In this document: piece by piece, positions 54,376-64,000 of the stretch
How positions within the stretch are numbered: the first letter of the stretch is position 1
Layout of the letters: each line of letters begins with the position of its first letter
Assembly: GCF_001659605.2 (NCBI RefSeq)
Contig: NC_035177.2
Location: 868,611 to 932,610 of the forward strand
DNA: 64,000 bases
Source of the DNA: Manihot esculenta
Lineage: Eukaryota > Streptophyta > Magnoliopsida > Malpighiales > Euphorbiaceae
Direction of reading: 5' to 3'
Position numbers and translations under genes: made by a program
The notes under the pieces: model-generated
The model's input: only the letters and a program-made list of their open reading frames with translations
Database searches by the model: none
Told to the model about the DNA's origin: nothing

Positions 54376-56372
54376 ATGAGCTAGAAACCCCTAACAACCC
54401 CTCCTAAGCAAACGACGAGCCTGAAGGGCTGAAATCAAACCTCTAGGTGTACCCCTCCTGTCTCCTCTGAAGACACACTCTGACCCATCCTAGTCTCTGA
54501 GACTAACTACCTTGTCTCTACAGTCCAAGGTAGCACCATATGCAGATAGCCAATCCATCCCTAGAATGACATCAAAATCTGTCAAATCTAGAACCACAAG
54601 GTCAGCTGGAAGGCATCTATCCTCTATGAACACTGGACTGAAATGACAAACTGACACTACCACTGATGGGTCGCATTTAGGTCCACTGACCCAGAGAGGA
54701 CACTCTAACTCAGAAATGATCAAACCCAATCTTTCTACGGCTCTCGAAGCAATAAAGGAATGAGAAGCATCGGGGTCCATCAAAGCATACACATCAGAAC
54801 ACCCTATGATGAGATTACCTGACACCACTGTGTTCGCCGTGTTAGCCTCCTCCTGAGTCACAGTGAAAATCTGTGCTGGGGCTACCGGATGTCCACCTCG
54901 GGAACCTGCTGCGGAAGAAGAGGTTGACCCTCTCCCTCTACCTCTGCCACTACTCTGAGGTATGACTGGAGCTGCTGGTTGTACTACACTGCCTGAACTC
55001 ATCTGCTGGGATGGTGCCACAAAGGTCACCTGAGGACAATCTCGAGCAAAATGCCCTTCCTGTCCACATTTGAAGCAAGCTGAAGATCCCAACTGACAAG
55101 CTCCCCTGTGTGGTCTCCCACATCTCCTGCACATTGGATTGCTTGCGCTAGAGCTTGAGCCACTACCCATTCCCATACCAGACTTGACCTTTCTCCAGAA
55201 TTTGTTCTTTGTTCCTTTTGCCCTTTCCCATCTCTTGCTGCCTGAAGTTGCTGCACTAGGGGCCTTAGAACCCGAAGCCTGTGCCTTTGACTGTTTTAAT
55301 GTACTCTGAATATTGGCACTTGCCTCCATTTTCCTGGCGGCATCCACTATATAGTGGAAACTCTCATTCTCTGCTGGAAGAATCAAGGAAGAATACCAGG
55401 GATGCAGTCTTATAGTATATCTCCTTGCCTTCTTCTGGTCAGTATCATAGGCTTGACCCATGTACTGAAGCAAATCCAGGAACTTATCTGTAAATTCATC
55501 AACACTCATCTCGTCCGTCTGTCTCAACTGTTCAAATTCTATTACTTTCATCTCCCTGGAACTATCAGGAAAATCCCACCCTGCAAACTCATTGGCGAAC
55601 TCTCCCCATGACATACTGTCCATCCTGGGTTCCACATAATTCTTGAACCATTCTCGAGCTTTCTTACATTTGAGTGTGAACCCCGCCATCTCAATGGCTC
55701 TACTATCATCAGCTCCCAACTCATCAGTTATCATCTTCACAGTTCTGAGATACTCAAATGGATCATCTCCTGTATTGAACTTAGGAGCATCCAGTTTCAG
55801 ATACTCTGTCATTTTCACCTTACTTCCCCCAGATGAGCTAGGTTGAGGTGCCTGGACAACAGGGTCTACTGGTTCAGGTGGTGGTGGTGGAGGTACTGGT
55901 TCATTTGGTTCTGGGTGTGCTGCACTTGAATGGATAGGTGAGGGTGGATACATGGGATATGGTGGGTAATAATGAGGATAAGGCATATATGGCATGTAAG
56001 TAGGATATGGGGCAAAACTAGAGTACTCCGACGTACCTCCCATCGGATACCCTGGGCCCTGAGGAAAGGCTGGATAACCAAATCCCGAGGCCTGAGCGCC
56101 TCCCTGAGATTCTCCCATACCTTCTTCAAATCTGCCTACACCCATGCTTTCATCTACTGACTGATCCACCTCCATAGCCTCCCTCACTTCTTCTGACCTT
56201 CCTCCTCTAGCTATACATCTTCTGCTCTCGTCTAAAGACCTTCTAGGGTCCATTGACGCACCTTCCCTGCTTGATGAGACCTTGCCCTTGGCAATGCAGG
56301 AGGACGAGCATCTATTCTCTCACTATCTGGTGGGACTCCAGTCAATCGTGCAGATCGACGAGTTTCTCTCAT
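54376..56372 (-). pseudogene. Tek-4 gag-protease
   Basis: The gag start is MRETRRSARLTGVPPDSERI at 56372; the frame shifts near 56260, and 56253-54490 is then open for 587 codons. It contains the Tyr/Pro-rich region (MPYPHYYPPYPMYPPSP), the capsid part (KMTEYLKLDAPKFNTGDDPF, FANEFAGWDFPDSSREMK), the zinc knuckle CFKCGQEGHFARDCP, and without a stop the protease ([34 protein letters not shown]). The active site reads DPDAS, whereas Tek-3 has DPGAS; loss of this glycine should inactivate the protease. Stops near 54489 and 54393 end the frame. The read-through shows that this family encodes gag and pol in one frame. Confidence 0.92.
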
Positions 56373-56579
56373 CTTAACTCTGGAAAACAAACACACAACA
56401 TAGCATTTTAGCATATAAACATCACGTATCAATAATGCACATGTATAAATCATGGCATAGCATCAAATAGACAGGACTCAACATCCTATCCTAGTGGATA
56501 TGATTCCTATTGTGCTTGACCACTTTTAACCTCTATGAGCCCAACACTCTCTCTATAGGTCCGATCATTTGAACCTTGG

Positions 56580-56591
56580 GCTTTGATACCA
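56580..56591 (-). other. Tek-4 primer binding site
   Basis: TGGTATCAAAGC on the minus strand, one base different from the TGGTATCAGAGC of the other elements. Confidence 0.85.
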
Positions 56592-56594
56592 ATC

Positions 56595-58787
56595 TGTAAC
56601 GACCCAAAAATCGGACCGCCACTGGCGCTAGGATTCAGGTCGACTTAAGGTCGCCGAAACCTGTAGCAAGCCTGCTATACTCCCTGTGTACCTGTAAATC
56701 CCATACATGATCATACATTTTCTGTGAAAATAAAAACTTTTCTCTGGACCAAGGCTCAACCTGTGCATGCACTATCTCTGTACTATAGAACCCCTGACTA
56801 GAGCTTGCTCTAGATGGGTTAACTCATACCTGTTAAGCCTGGTTTTTCACCTGCTCATAAAACAGTTACATAAACAGACCATGTACACAAAAGATTTACA
56901 GTACAAATAACTAAGTCAAGCACAACTCTAACTGTTTACACAACTATTACATCTCTTTAATATTACATGTCCACACTCTTCTATTACAAATCTCTTTACT
57001 CTTCCTGTACTCTTCTTGGACTTCCCCTGTACACTGGTCCTGCAAGACTAGGGTTAAGGGAGTGGGATGAGCTCTATAGCCCAGTGAGTAGAACAATAAA
57101 ACAGGTCATTAAAACATGATCTTATGGAATGCATCATATCACAGACAATTCACATTAAGGGTAAACCTGTCACCAAATAGTCTCAGTAACATTTCTGTGC
57201 CAGGGCGTAGAATGGGCTCCTGGTCTTCCTGTCATGTATATCTATATGTGTATATAACACTTGTACTTACCATTGTGCCAGGGCGTAGTCAAAGGCTCCT
57301 GGACTTTCCTTATACCTACCAGGGCGTAGTCAAAGGTTCCTGGACTTTCTCAGAGGCTCATTTGGATCATTTAGCATCCATCCACATCAACAAGTAAGTA
57401 TGCAATGCAACATATTCGTGAATTCTAATGCAATCATCCTATTGCATAATCATGGTGCATGAAAATATGCTAAAAGCATTCAATTTTTCAATTAAAAGTA
57501 TTAAGTTTAGTTCCACTCACCTCTGGCTATCTCTGGACTGACTCTGCAAACTTTGAAGCAGTACTCACTACTGCTCTCTTTGGTTCCTCTGGTCTGTGCC
57601 TACACAGATGGACTCAAATGAGGGACCAAACTAGCTTAAAAACAACTCTATAAAACTCCCCAAAATCCCTTTAAAAGATCCTAAAAGAATCACATAAAGC
57701 ATGCAAAGAAAGGCTGGACAGGGCACTTTCGGTAGCAGGTTCGGCGGCCGAAAGTCCTCTCCAGAGCCGAAACTCATGCACCTTCAGCGGCCGAATCTCT
57801 ACTTTCGGCAGCCGAACCCTTTCGGGGGCAAGGTTCGGGGGCTGAAAGGCACTCCAGAGATGAAAGTCCATAACCTTCGGCGGCCGAAACTCCCCTCCAG
57901 AGCCAAAAGTCCAAACTCTCGGGGGCAAGCTTAGGCAGCCGAAGCCACCTCCTCAGCACATTCGGCGGCCGAACCTTTCTTCGGCGGCCGAAGCTGGGTT
58001 CTTCAGCAAGGCAGAACCTTGCTCTGCCTCACGCCAAAACACACCAATCTTTCCCAAACTCAAACACCATAATTCCTCAACATGCATATACCCAAGTGTA
58101 TGCTCAAAGGGGTCAAAACTACCTTAAAACCCCAACAAAACAACATAAACAACACACATATACATGTTTTCATCTCAACACATCAAAAACACTCTATTTA
58201 CCCTAACCATGCAACTCTCCCCATAAACCCCATAAAACTTCCATAAATCACAATAACAAGATCAGGATCTTCACTTACCTCTTGAAACCAAGAAGATGAA
58301 CGATCCTAACGTGGAGATATGGAGTAACTCTCCTTCAAAACTCTCCAAACTTCAAAACTTATGTTTTTAGCTCAAAACCTTCAAAATAACAAAAAAACCA
58401 ATCAAACCTTTGCAAGATTTGATGAAAACAGGAAGAATTCTCAAGGAAGAGAGGGTCTCACCTCTGAAAGTGAAAAGAAAAGCTCATTCTTATCCTTTCA
58501 ATCGACTGAGAGCCTTTTATAGGTGGCTGGCCAGACCACCTTCGGCGGCCTAACGTGAAACCGAAAGCCATGCATGTTCGGCGGCCGAACATCACCTTCG
58601 GCGGCCGAACCTGGCTTTTCTGCCTTGGTTATTTTCTCTCAAAAACTCATGTAATTTTAACTTTAAAACATTAAAACATTCTCTAATACTTTAGAAAAAT
58701 ATTATTCTTACCCTTCTAAAGGATTCCAACATCCTAGATCCCACCGAAAAGTAGAATTCCGATGTCGGATTCTAGCCGGGTATTACA
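56595..58787 (-). repeat. Tek-4 5' LTR (2193 bp)
   Basis: It starts TGTAATACCCGGCTAGAATCC on the minus strand at 58787 and ends GGGTCGTTACA at 56595. It is nearly identical to the 3' LTR except for one additional 42-bp unit at about 57308-57349 (CCAGGGCGTAGTCAAAGG). 13-mers are at 57728-57995 and 58540-58610, with TATA on the minus strand at 58514-58521. Confidence 0.92.
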
Positions 58788-59809
58788 CGCTTGAGGTGCT
58801 TATTAGAATCTGTCATGCTTACTCAAGTGAAAAGGACTTCTAAAGGCTAAAAGTATAATTTAGTAGGTCAATCTATGAATATTGAAAGCTTGAAAACTAA
58901 ACTGAAACATGGTAAAGAGTTTAGTAGGTTAAAAGTGTGAATATGAAAAGTTTAAAGATAAAATTTGGTTTAGTCCTTCATTTTCTTTACCTTTTCACCT
59001 AAACCCTGCATGTGTCACCTAGCTATACATGAAAGACATGATTAAGCATAAAAGAAAAAAGCTCGTCTCCTTTCTCCTTATGATGGCCGAACCTACACCA
59101 AAAAGAAAAGAAATTTTATTTTGTATTCTTTTCTTCCATATTCACCGTATTTCTTTATAAAGAAAAAAATCTTCATTCAAGCAAATCCTTTCCTAAGTTA
59201 AATAATCAGCAAAAAAACTATAAAAAAGGAGGAAATGAGGAGAGAAGTTTAAGTGTTTAAGCGATAAGTGATAGAAATTGAAAATTAGGTTAGACAAATA
59301 TGTTCTTCCATACTTTTAATTAATTTTATATTGTTAAATGAATTAAAACTCCTATTTTTCTTATTCTTTGTAAAAAACAAATTCAAAAGGAGGAAGGTAC
59401 ATCAAAGGGGAAAGATAAGAAAAAAGAATAACTAAGGTGTACATAATCTTTTGAAAAAAAATTGTGCAAAAGATTTTGTGTTTATATGATTTTTCTGTTT
59501 TCCTTTGATTTCCTCATAAATATGTGAAATTAGGGATTGATTTTACTTGCTGAAAATATTGGTTTGATTGTATAAATATGTACTATGAATGTTGGAATAG
59601 TATTTGAAAGGCTTTAAGTAAAGAAATTTAGCATGGAAGTTAAAAGTGCAGACCTAGTAGGATAGGTTTTAACAGGGCAGTATGTGTTAGCAACTTCATA
59701 AATCATTGTGTAGCTATCAAAATTACGCCTAAAATATACTAAATTAAATTTGAGATAAAGAGCTAAAACTTTTATGAATTAACCAAATTCTGAATCTGTA
59801 GGTGATTTT
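58788..59809 (+). repeat. Tek-1 3' LTR, continued, then cut by Ath-R
   Basis: CGCTTGAGGTGCTTATTAG to AATTCTGAATCTGTAGGT follows the Tek-2 LTR from about 13790 to 14773 with many changes, including an extra A-rich stretch near 59440-59470. At 59810 the Ath-R LTR begins. The rest of this LTR should lie beyond the window, on the far side of Ath-R. Confidence 0.8.
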
Positions 59810-61519
59810 TGACTCGCGGTTGTCGAAACCGGTCAAAAATAACCTTTCTGGTTATCAACAATTTACAACTGAAGATAGTGGTGAAATGATCGAATCTACA
59901 GAGAATTGAAAACTTATTTATTTTTCTCAACAAGACCAAGAGAATTAACTGAAATAACAATAAATAAAAAATGAGATAAAAACTGAAAGTGGGATCAAAT
60001 GAGATAAACTGAAAATTGGAATAAAAAACTGTCAACAAAATAACAGGGGGGTTTGATATTGATTGTAGTAAACTAAAATTGAGAATAATAAAGGAAAGCA
60101 AGTAATAAAATAAAGAGTAATCAATAATGAGAAAGTTCCAGTTGAAGTATTGGATCCACTTTAGTTGTTGAGATTGATCACAGACACTTTGTTCTTTTGG
60201 GTTGATTCAATAGATTAGTTTATGGAGATGGAAGACACTTCTCACCACCATTATCTCTTCTTATGATTAAATTAATTAGGGAACGTCCTCTGATTAATTA
60301 CTAATTAACAAATTGCTAAGGAACGTCCTTAGACCTTAGGCATCAAAACAATTGCCAATTGCATTAAGAAATAGAGAGATCCAATCCTAGCTACCCAAAT
60401 GTATGGAGATAACGCTAGATCATGCAATTTCCTTGGGTTTTATCCCAAGTGTTCTCATGTAAGAATAACCCAAGCAATTACGGATTTAAATTATTCAAAC
60501 TAACAAATAATTATTTTGCAATAAAAAATCAACGTAGATCTCAATAACAAAATAATATGAAAATTAAATATGAAATTGCATGAATATTGAATTCCCAAAA
60601 TTTAAACAATATTTGATCAAGTCTCACAATCCATTAACCAACTAAAACTTCAACCAATATTCAATTAGATGAAAGAAATTAGCCACTCATTGGCTAAATT
60701 AAAAATATAAAATAAATAAAAGAGAAAATAAATAAAAACCGAAGGAATTCTTGCGCCGAGGCTGGAGGAAACTGCCGAATTGGAGAAAATTCTCTCTGTC
60801 CCAATTGTTCGCTGAAGAGCTCTTTAAATAGGTGCAGAGGAGCGATGCTAAATTGGAAATTTTGGTCTACGTGTGAGAGCGTTGAAGCCGTTGGTGGGTC
60901 CTCGTGCGTGATTTGTCCACATGAAGTGCTGGTGAGCATGGATGATGAAGGTGGGTCCATTTGGTCCATGTGAAGTGCTGCCCGTTGAGCTTGTGCATGA
61001 GTGTTGGTCCATTTGCGCACTTGGCCCAAGGTGAAGGAGTGTGCGGGAGCTGGGGCGTGAGTGTTGAGCGCCTGGTGGGGGCCACGGCGTGAAGGTTGAG
61101 GATTTGTGCTTGGTCCATTCGCGTGAATTGATGGATTGGTGTGGGCCATGTGCAAGTGAAAGGTGCTGGAGTTGATGACGCGGGCCCAATGGCGTGAAGC
61201 GTGGGTGTGCACGGGCCATGAATTCCCGTGTGCGTGAACGGTCCATACGGAGGATGCGCCGGCCCATGTGCAAGAATGGACTTGATCCACGTGAGAGAAT
61301 GAGCTTGAATATTTAATTTCCAAAATATTTTGACTTGAATCCGGCTTGGCAGACTTGCTCTCTTTTACTCCAAATAAGACAGTTTTAGGGGGATTTTCTC
61401 CAAATTGTCCTTTTACACTATTTTCTGCAAAATAATATTAAAAGCAATAAATTAAACAGAAATCATGTAAATATTCATTAATAATATTAATATAAAATGG
61501 ACTAAATTATGCTCTATCA
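59810..61519 (-). repeat. Ath-R 3' LTR (1710 bp)
   Basis: On the minus strand it starts TGATAGAGCATAATTTAGTCC-like sequence at 61519 and ends CGCGAGTCA at 59810. It matches the solo LTR at 12871-32254 along its length, including the GC-rich CACATGG domain (60850-61300). Confidence 0.88.
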
Positions 61520-61534
61520 AATAGCCCCATACTT
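61520..61534 (-). other. Ath-R polypurine tract
   Basis: AAGTATGGGGCTATT on the minus strand, directly before the LTR start. Confidence 0.65.
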
Positions 61535-62699
61535 AGCCTTTTACTTGTCCTCAAGCAAATAAACATAGTCAAACAAGCTTTCTCACTCTAGATCCTTATT
61601 TCCACTTAAACTCTTACTCTAAACACCTATTTTGAAGCATTGCAGTGAATAATATATGCATGAAGATTACTTACCTCCTTTCCTTGTTTCCCTTTGCTTA
61701 CCATGGCTAGGATTTGTTTTCCTCGAGAGAGACATGCACATTAATTTGTTTAAGACTTTTTCTAGCTTTTGGATTGACTTGCCCTTACCTTGAAGTACTT
61801 TATTCAGGCTTTTGCACTTTAGATCTTGCTTGGAAAGGTCACCAACCTATTTTTGATTTGAAGGTTTATATTTTTCAGTTGGTCACCTATCCAAGTGGCT
61901 ACTTGCCTTATTCATAGTCTTTTGACCATTGGAACAATTTTCAATTTGTTCTTTTGAGGTCTTTGCCTTTGCTGAATTTGCTTTCTCTCAATGATTTGGG
62001 CAAATCAACACCAATCGCTAAATCATGTCATGTCACATTAAGTTCATTCACACAATTTTAATTTATTCTCAATCAATTGAGGGTCATCAATATATTTTTC
62101 ACCATGGCAAACTCAAAGATTCAATTCAAAAAGCAATTCTCAAGTATGAATATAACTCACTGCAATTGATTCAACATAAGTTTAAAGAGTCATAACATCA
62201 ATGGGGTCATGGAAAGAAAAGCTCATCCAACATAGTTCATCAATTTTGAGTAGAGTAAAACAAAAAGAAGAAGATGGTTGAGTTTGTGTGTGTATTATTG
62301 AAAACAAAAATAAACTGAAAGAAAACTGAAAGGATAAATCGTATAACTGAAATTTTTTTTTTAAATTTTTATTTTATTTTATTTTTTTTTTTTGAAAAAT
62401 CTGAAAGGAGAAATTGCAAAAGAGAGAAGAAGAAATTTTTTTTTTTAATTTTTTTTATTTTTTTATTTTTTTTTTTATTTTTTTATTTTTTTTTTTGAAA
62501 ATTCTGAAAGGAGAAATTGCAAAAGAGAGAAGAAGAAGATAGAAAGAAAGAAGAAGAGAAGGAGAGGAAGATATATGCACCCCCACACTTAAATCATGCA
62601 TTGTCCTCAATGTAAAAGAAGAGAGAAAAAGAGAAGAGAAGAGAAGAGAACAAATGAAACTGAGTACTCCCCTAGGGTGTGGTGTGCATGGCATGATTA
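61535..62699 (-). other. Ath-R spacer between integrase and 3' LTR
   Basis: No convincing reading frame is present, and in particular no env-like gene. A low-complexity T-rich and A/G-rich part lies at 62340-62660. On the minus strand CATTGAGGACAATGCATGA followed by TTTAAGTGTGGGGGTG (62580-62614) is a PPT-like signature often found downstream of integrase in Athila and related elements. Confidence 0.6.
62394..62538. repeat. Low-complexity block with a duplicated 42-bp segment
   Basis: TCTGAAAGGAGAAATTGCAA plus AAGAGAGAAGAAGA occurs at 62394-62435 and again at 62497-62538. The copies are separated by a T-rich microsatellite of TTTTATTTT type. Confidence 0.8.
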
Positions 62700-63975
62700 C
62701 TACTTAGACCGAGAGAGTGGAATTTCTTTCACTACTTGTACTGCGAATCCTTCATAATATGGTTTCAATCGATGCCCATTTACTTTGAAGATTTTTCCAG
62801 TTTCTATGCTTTTGATGTCTACAGCTCCATGGGGGTAGGCATGTTCCATAATGAATGGTCCAATCCACCTAGATCGTAGCTTTCTTGAAAACAATTTCAA
62901 ACGAGAGTCAAAGAGTAAAACTTTATCACCAACCTCAAATTGTTTTCTTGAAAGATGACTGTCATGGGAGGCTTTGGTTTTTGCTTTGTAGTTCCAAAAG
63001 TTCTCATATGCATCTCGTCTTATCTCTTCTAGCTCTTGTAGTTGTAACTTGCGATGGTGTTCAGCTTCTTTGAGGTCCATGTTGCAATTCTTTATAGCCC
63101 AATATGCCTTGTATTCAAGTTCAACTGAAAGGTGACAAGCTTTTCGATAGACCAATCAATAAGGAGACATACCTATGCGGGTTTTGTAGGCTGTTCTGTA
63201 GGCCCATAAAGCATCCTCCAATCTTGAGCTCCAATCCTTTCGGTTAGGAGAAACCGTCTTTTCAAGGATGGCTTTGATTTCTCTATTGGATACTTCAGCT
63301 TGCCCATTTGTCTGAGGGTGGTAGGCTGTGGATGTTCTATGGATCACATTGTGCTTTTTGAGAAGACTTCCTACTACCTTGTTGCAAAAGTGGGTCCCCC
63401 TATCACTGATGATTGCTTTTGGTGCTCCATGTCTGGCAAAAATGTTGGTCTTCACAAAGTCTATAACTGCTTTAGCATCATCAGTCTTTGTTGCTCTAGC
63501 TTCCACCCATTTGGACACATAATCCACTGCAAGGATGATGTAAGTGTATCCAAAGGATGGTGGGAATGGGCCCATGAAGTCAATACCCCATACATCAAAC
63601 ACGTCACAGACCATGATGGGGTTTTGTGGCATTTGACTCCTTTTGTTCAAATTTCCAGTTTGTTGACATCTGGCACAAGATCTGCAAAACAGAAAGGCAT
63701 CTCGAAACATAATGGGCCAAAATAGGCCACTTTCAAGTATCTTATGCGCAGTTTTTTATTGGACCAAAGTGTCCACCACAGCTATATGAATGACAAAAAG
63801 TAAGCATAGAAGCTATTTCTTGATCTGGGATACATCTCCTTATCATCTGATCAGCACAATGTTTCCACAAATATGGCTCATCCCAAACATAGTATTTGGC
63901 ATCTTTCTTTATCTTGTCTTTAGTGTGCCTTGGCATGTCAGAGGGTAGGTTACCTGTGGCCAAGTAGTTCACCAT
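62700..63975 (-). pseudogene. Ath-R integrase (Athila type), one frameshift and one stop
   Basis: Three open parts lie in order on the minus strand. The part at 63742-63975 is the start of the zinc domain (WKHCADQMIRRCIPDQEI, CHSYSCGGHFGP). A frame change in an A run near 63757 leads to 63156-63710, with [37 protein letters not shown] and [20 protein letters not shown], giving zinc ligands and the D, D, E triad. A TGA at a TGG codon after GMSPY separates 62700-63155, with [34 protein letters not shown] and [10 protein letters not shown]. The wording [14 protein letters not shown] and PVELE-type segment (here [12 protein letters not shown]) is characteristic of the Athila/Tat group. RT and gag lie outside the window. 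Confidence 0.9.
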
Positions 63976-64000
63976 GTCTGCGTACCATGGTTCATCAGTT

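Larger units (their letters stand above)
37410..58787 (-). mobile_element. Tek-4, minus-strand Tekay-type element hosting Tek-5, Tek-6 and Tek-7
   Basis: From the right, on the minus strand, come 5' LTR 58787-56595, primer site, gag, protease, RT, RNase H (split by Tek-6), integrase, polypurine tract and 3' LTR 46585-37410 (split by Tek-5). All domains are present in the right order, but with a frameshift and several stops. The flanks GTGCT (37405-37409) and CGCTT (58788-58792) are not a clean duplication, although the host LTR reading is continuous across the element. Confidence 0.92.

Noticed and set aside
37405..58792. A clean 5-bp target duplication for Tek-4
   Set aside because: GTGCT and CGCTT do not match well enough. 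The host LTR continuity supports the insertion, but the duplication is degraded.
61535..62699. An env-like gene between the Ath-R integrase and its LTR
   Set aside because: Some Athila relatives carry one here, but I see no frame with membrane segments or suitable length; the region is low-complexity.

Overview
The window is nuclear DNA of a flowering plant. It has GT-AG introns, an F-box/LRR gene, Ty3/gypsy chromoviruses of Tekay/Del type with very long LTRs, an Athila-type gypsy element and a Ty1/copia element, and no bacterial features. A eudicot is likely. I cannot fix the species from sequence alone. About 85% of the window is nested LTR retrotransposons; host genes are confined to the first 9 kb.

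Host part (1-10.3 kb). A four-exon F-box/LRR gene (240-1954, +) looks intact. Next come a poly(A)-only insertion with a perfect 14-bp target duplication (2571-2617), a light-type promoter joined to a 38-codon reading frame (2758-3025), and a minus-strand transcription elongation factor TFIIS pseudogene. The TFIIS gene runs from 9158 down to 3035 and is split by a degraded minus-strand copia element (Cop-1, about 3480-8292).

Nested block 1 (10.4-37.4 kb). The outermost element, Tek-1 (plus strand, very old), has its 5' LTR at 10375-12870 and 32260-32380, its interior at 32381-37141 and its 3' LTR from 37142. Inside its 5' LTR sits a solo Athila-type LTR (12871-32254, TSD ATGAA). Inside that is the Tekay-type element Tek-2 (13554-31221, TSD GGGTG). 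Inside the pol gene of Tek-2 is Tek-3 (18553-27332, TSD AGAAT), a minus-strand element with an inverted internal segment, which creates a roughly 1.7-kb inverted LTR repeat.

Nested block 2 (37.4-58.8 kb), inside the 3' LTR of Tek-1. Tek-4 (37410-58787, minus) is the near-complete host element. Tek-5 (37473-44492, plus, TSD GCCGA) is inserted 63 bp into its 3' LTR. Tek-6 (48406-53173, minus solo LTR, TSD TAATG) is inserted in its RNase H region, and Tek-7 (49736-52378, plus solo LTR, TSD CCTGG) is inserted inside Tek-6. Tek-1's 3' LTR resumes at 58788 and is cut at 59810 by Ath-R, a minus-strand Athila-type element (3' LTR 59810-61519, integrase 62700-63975) that continues beyond the window.

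No element I read has intact gag and pol. Tek-3 to Tek-7 share LTRs carrying arrays of a 13-mer, TTCGGCCGCCGAA, placed around the TATA box. The strongest candidates for something undescribed are this array with its unit-by-unit length changes between sister LTRs, and the hairpin-forming inverted Tek-3. No tRNA, rRNA or CRISPR was seen.
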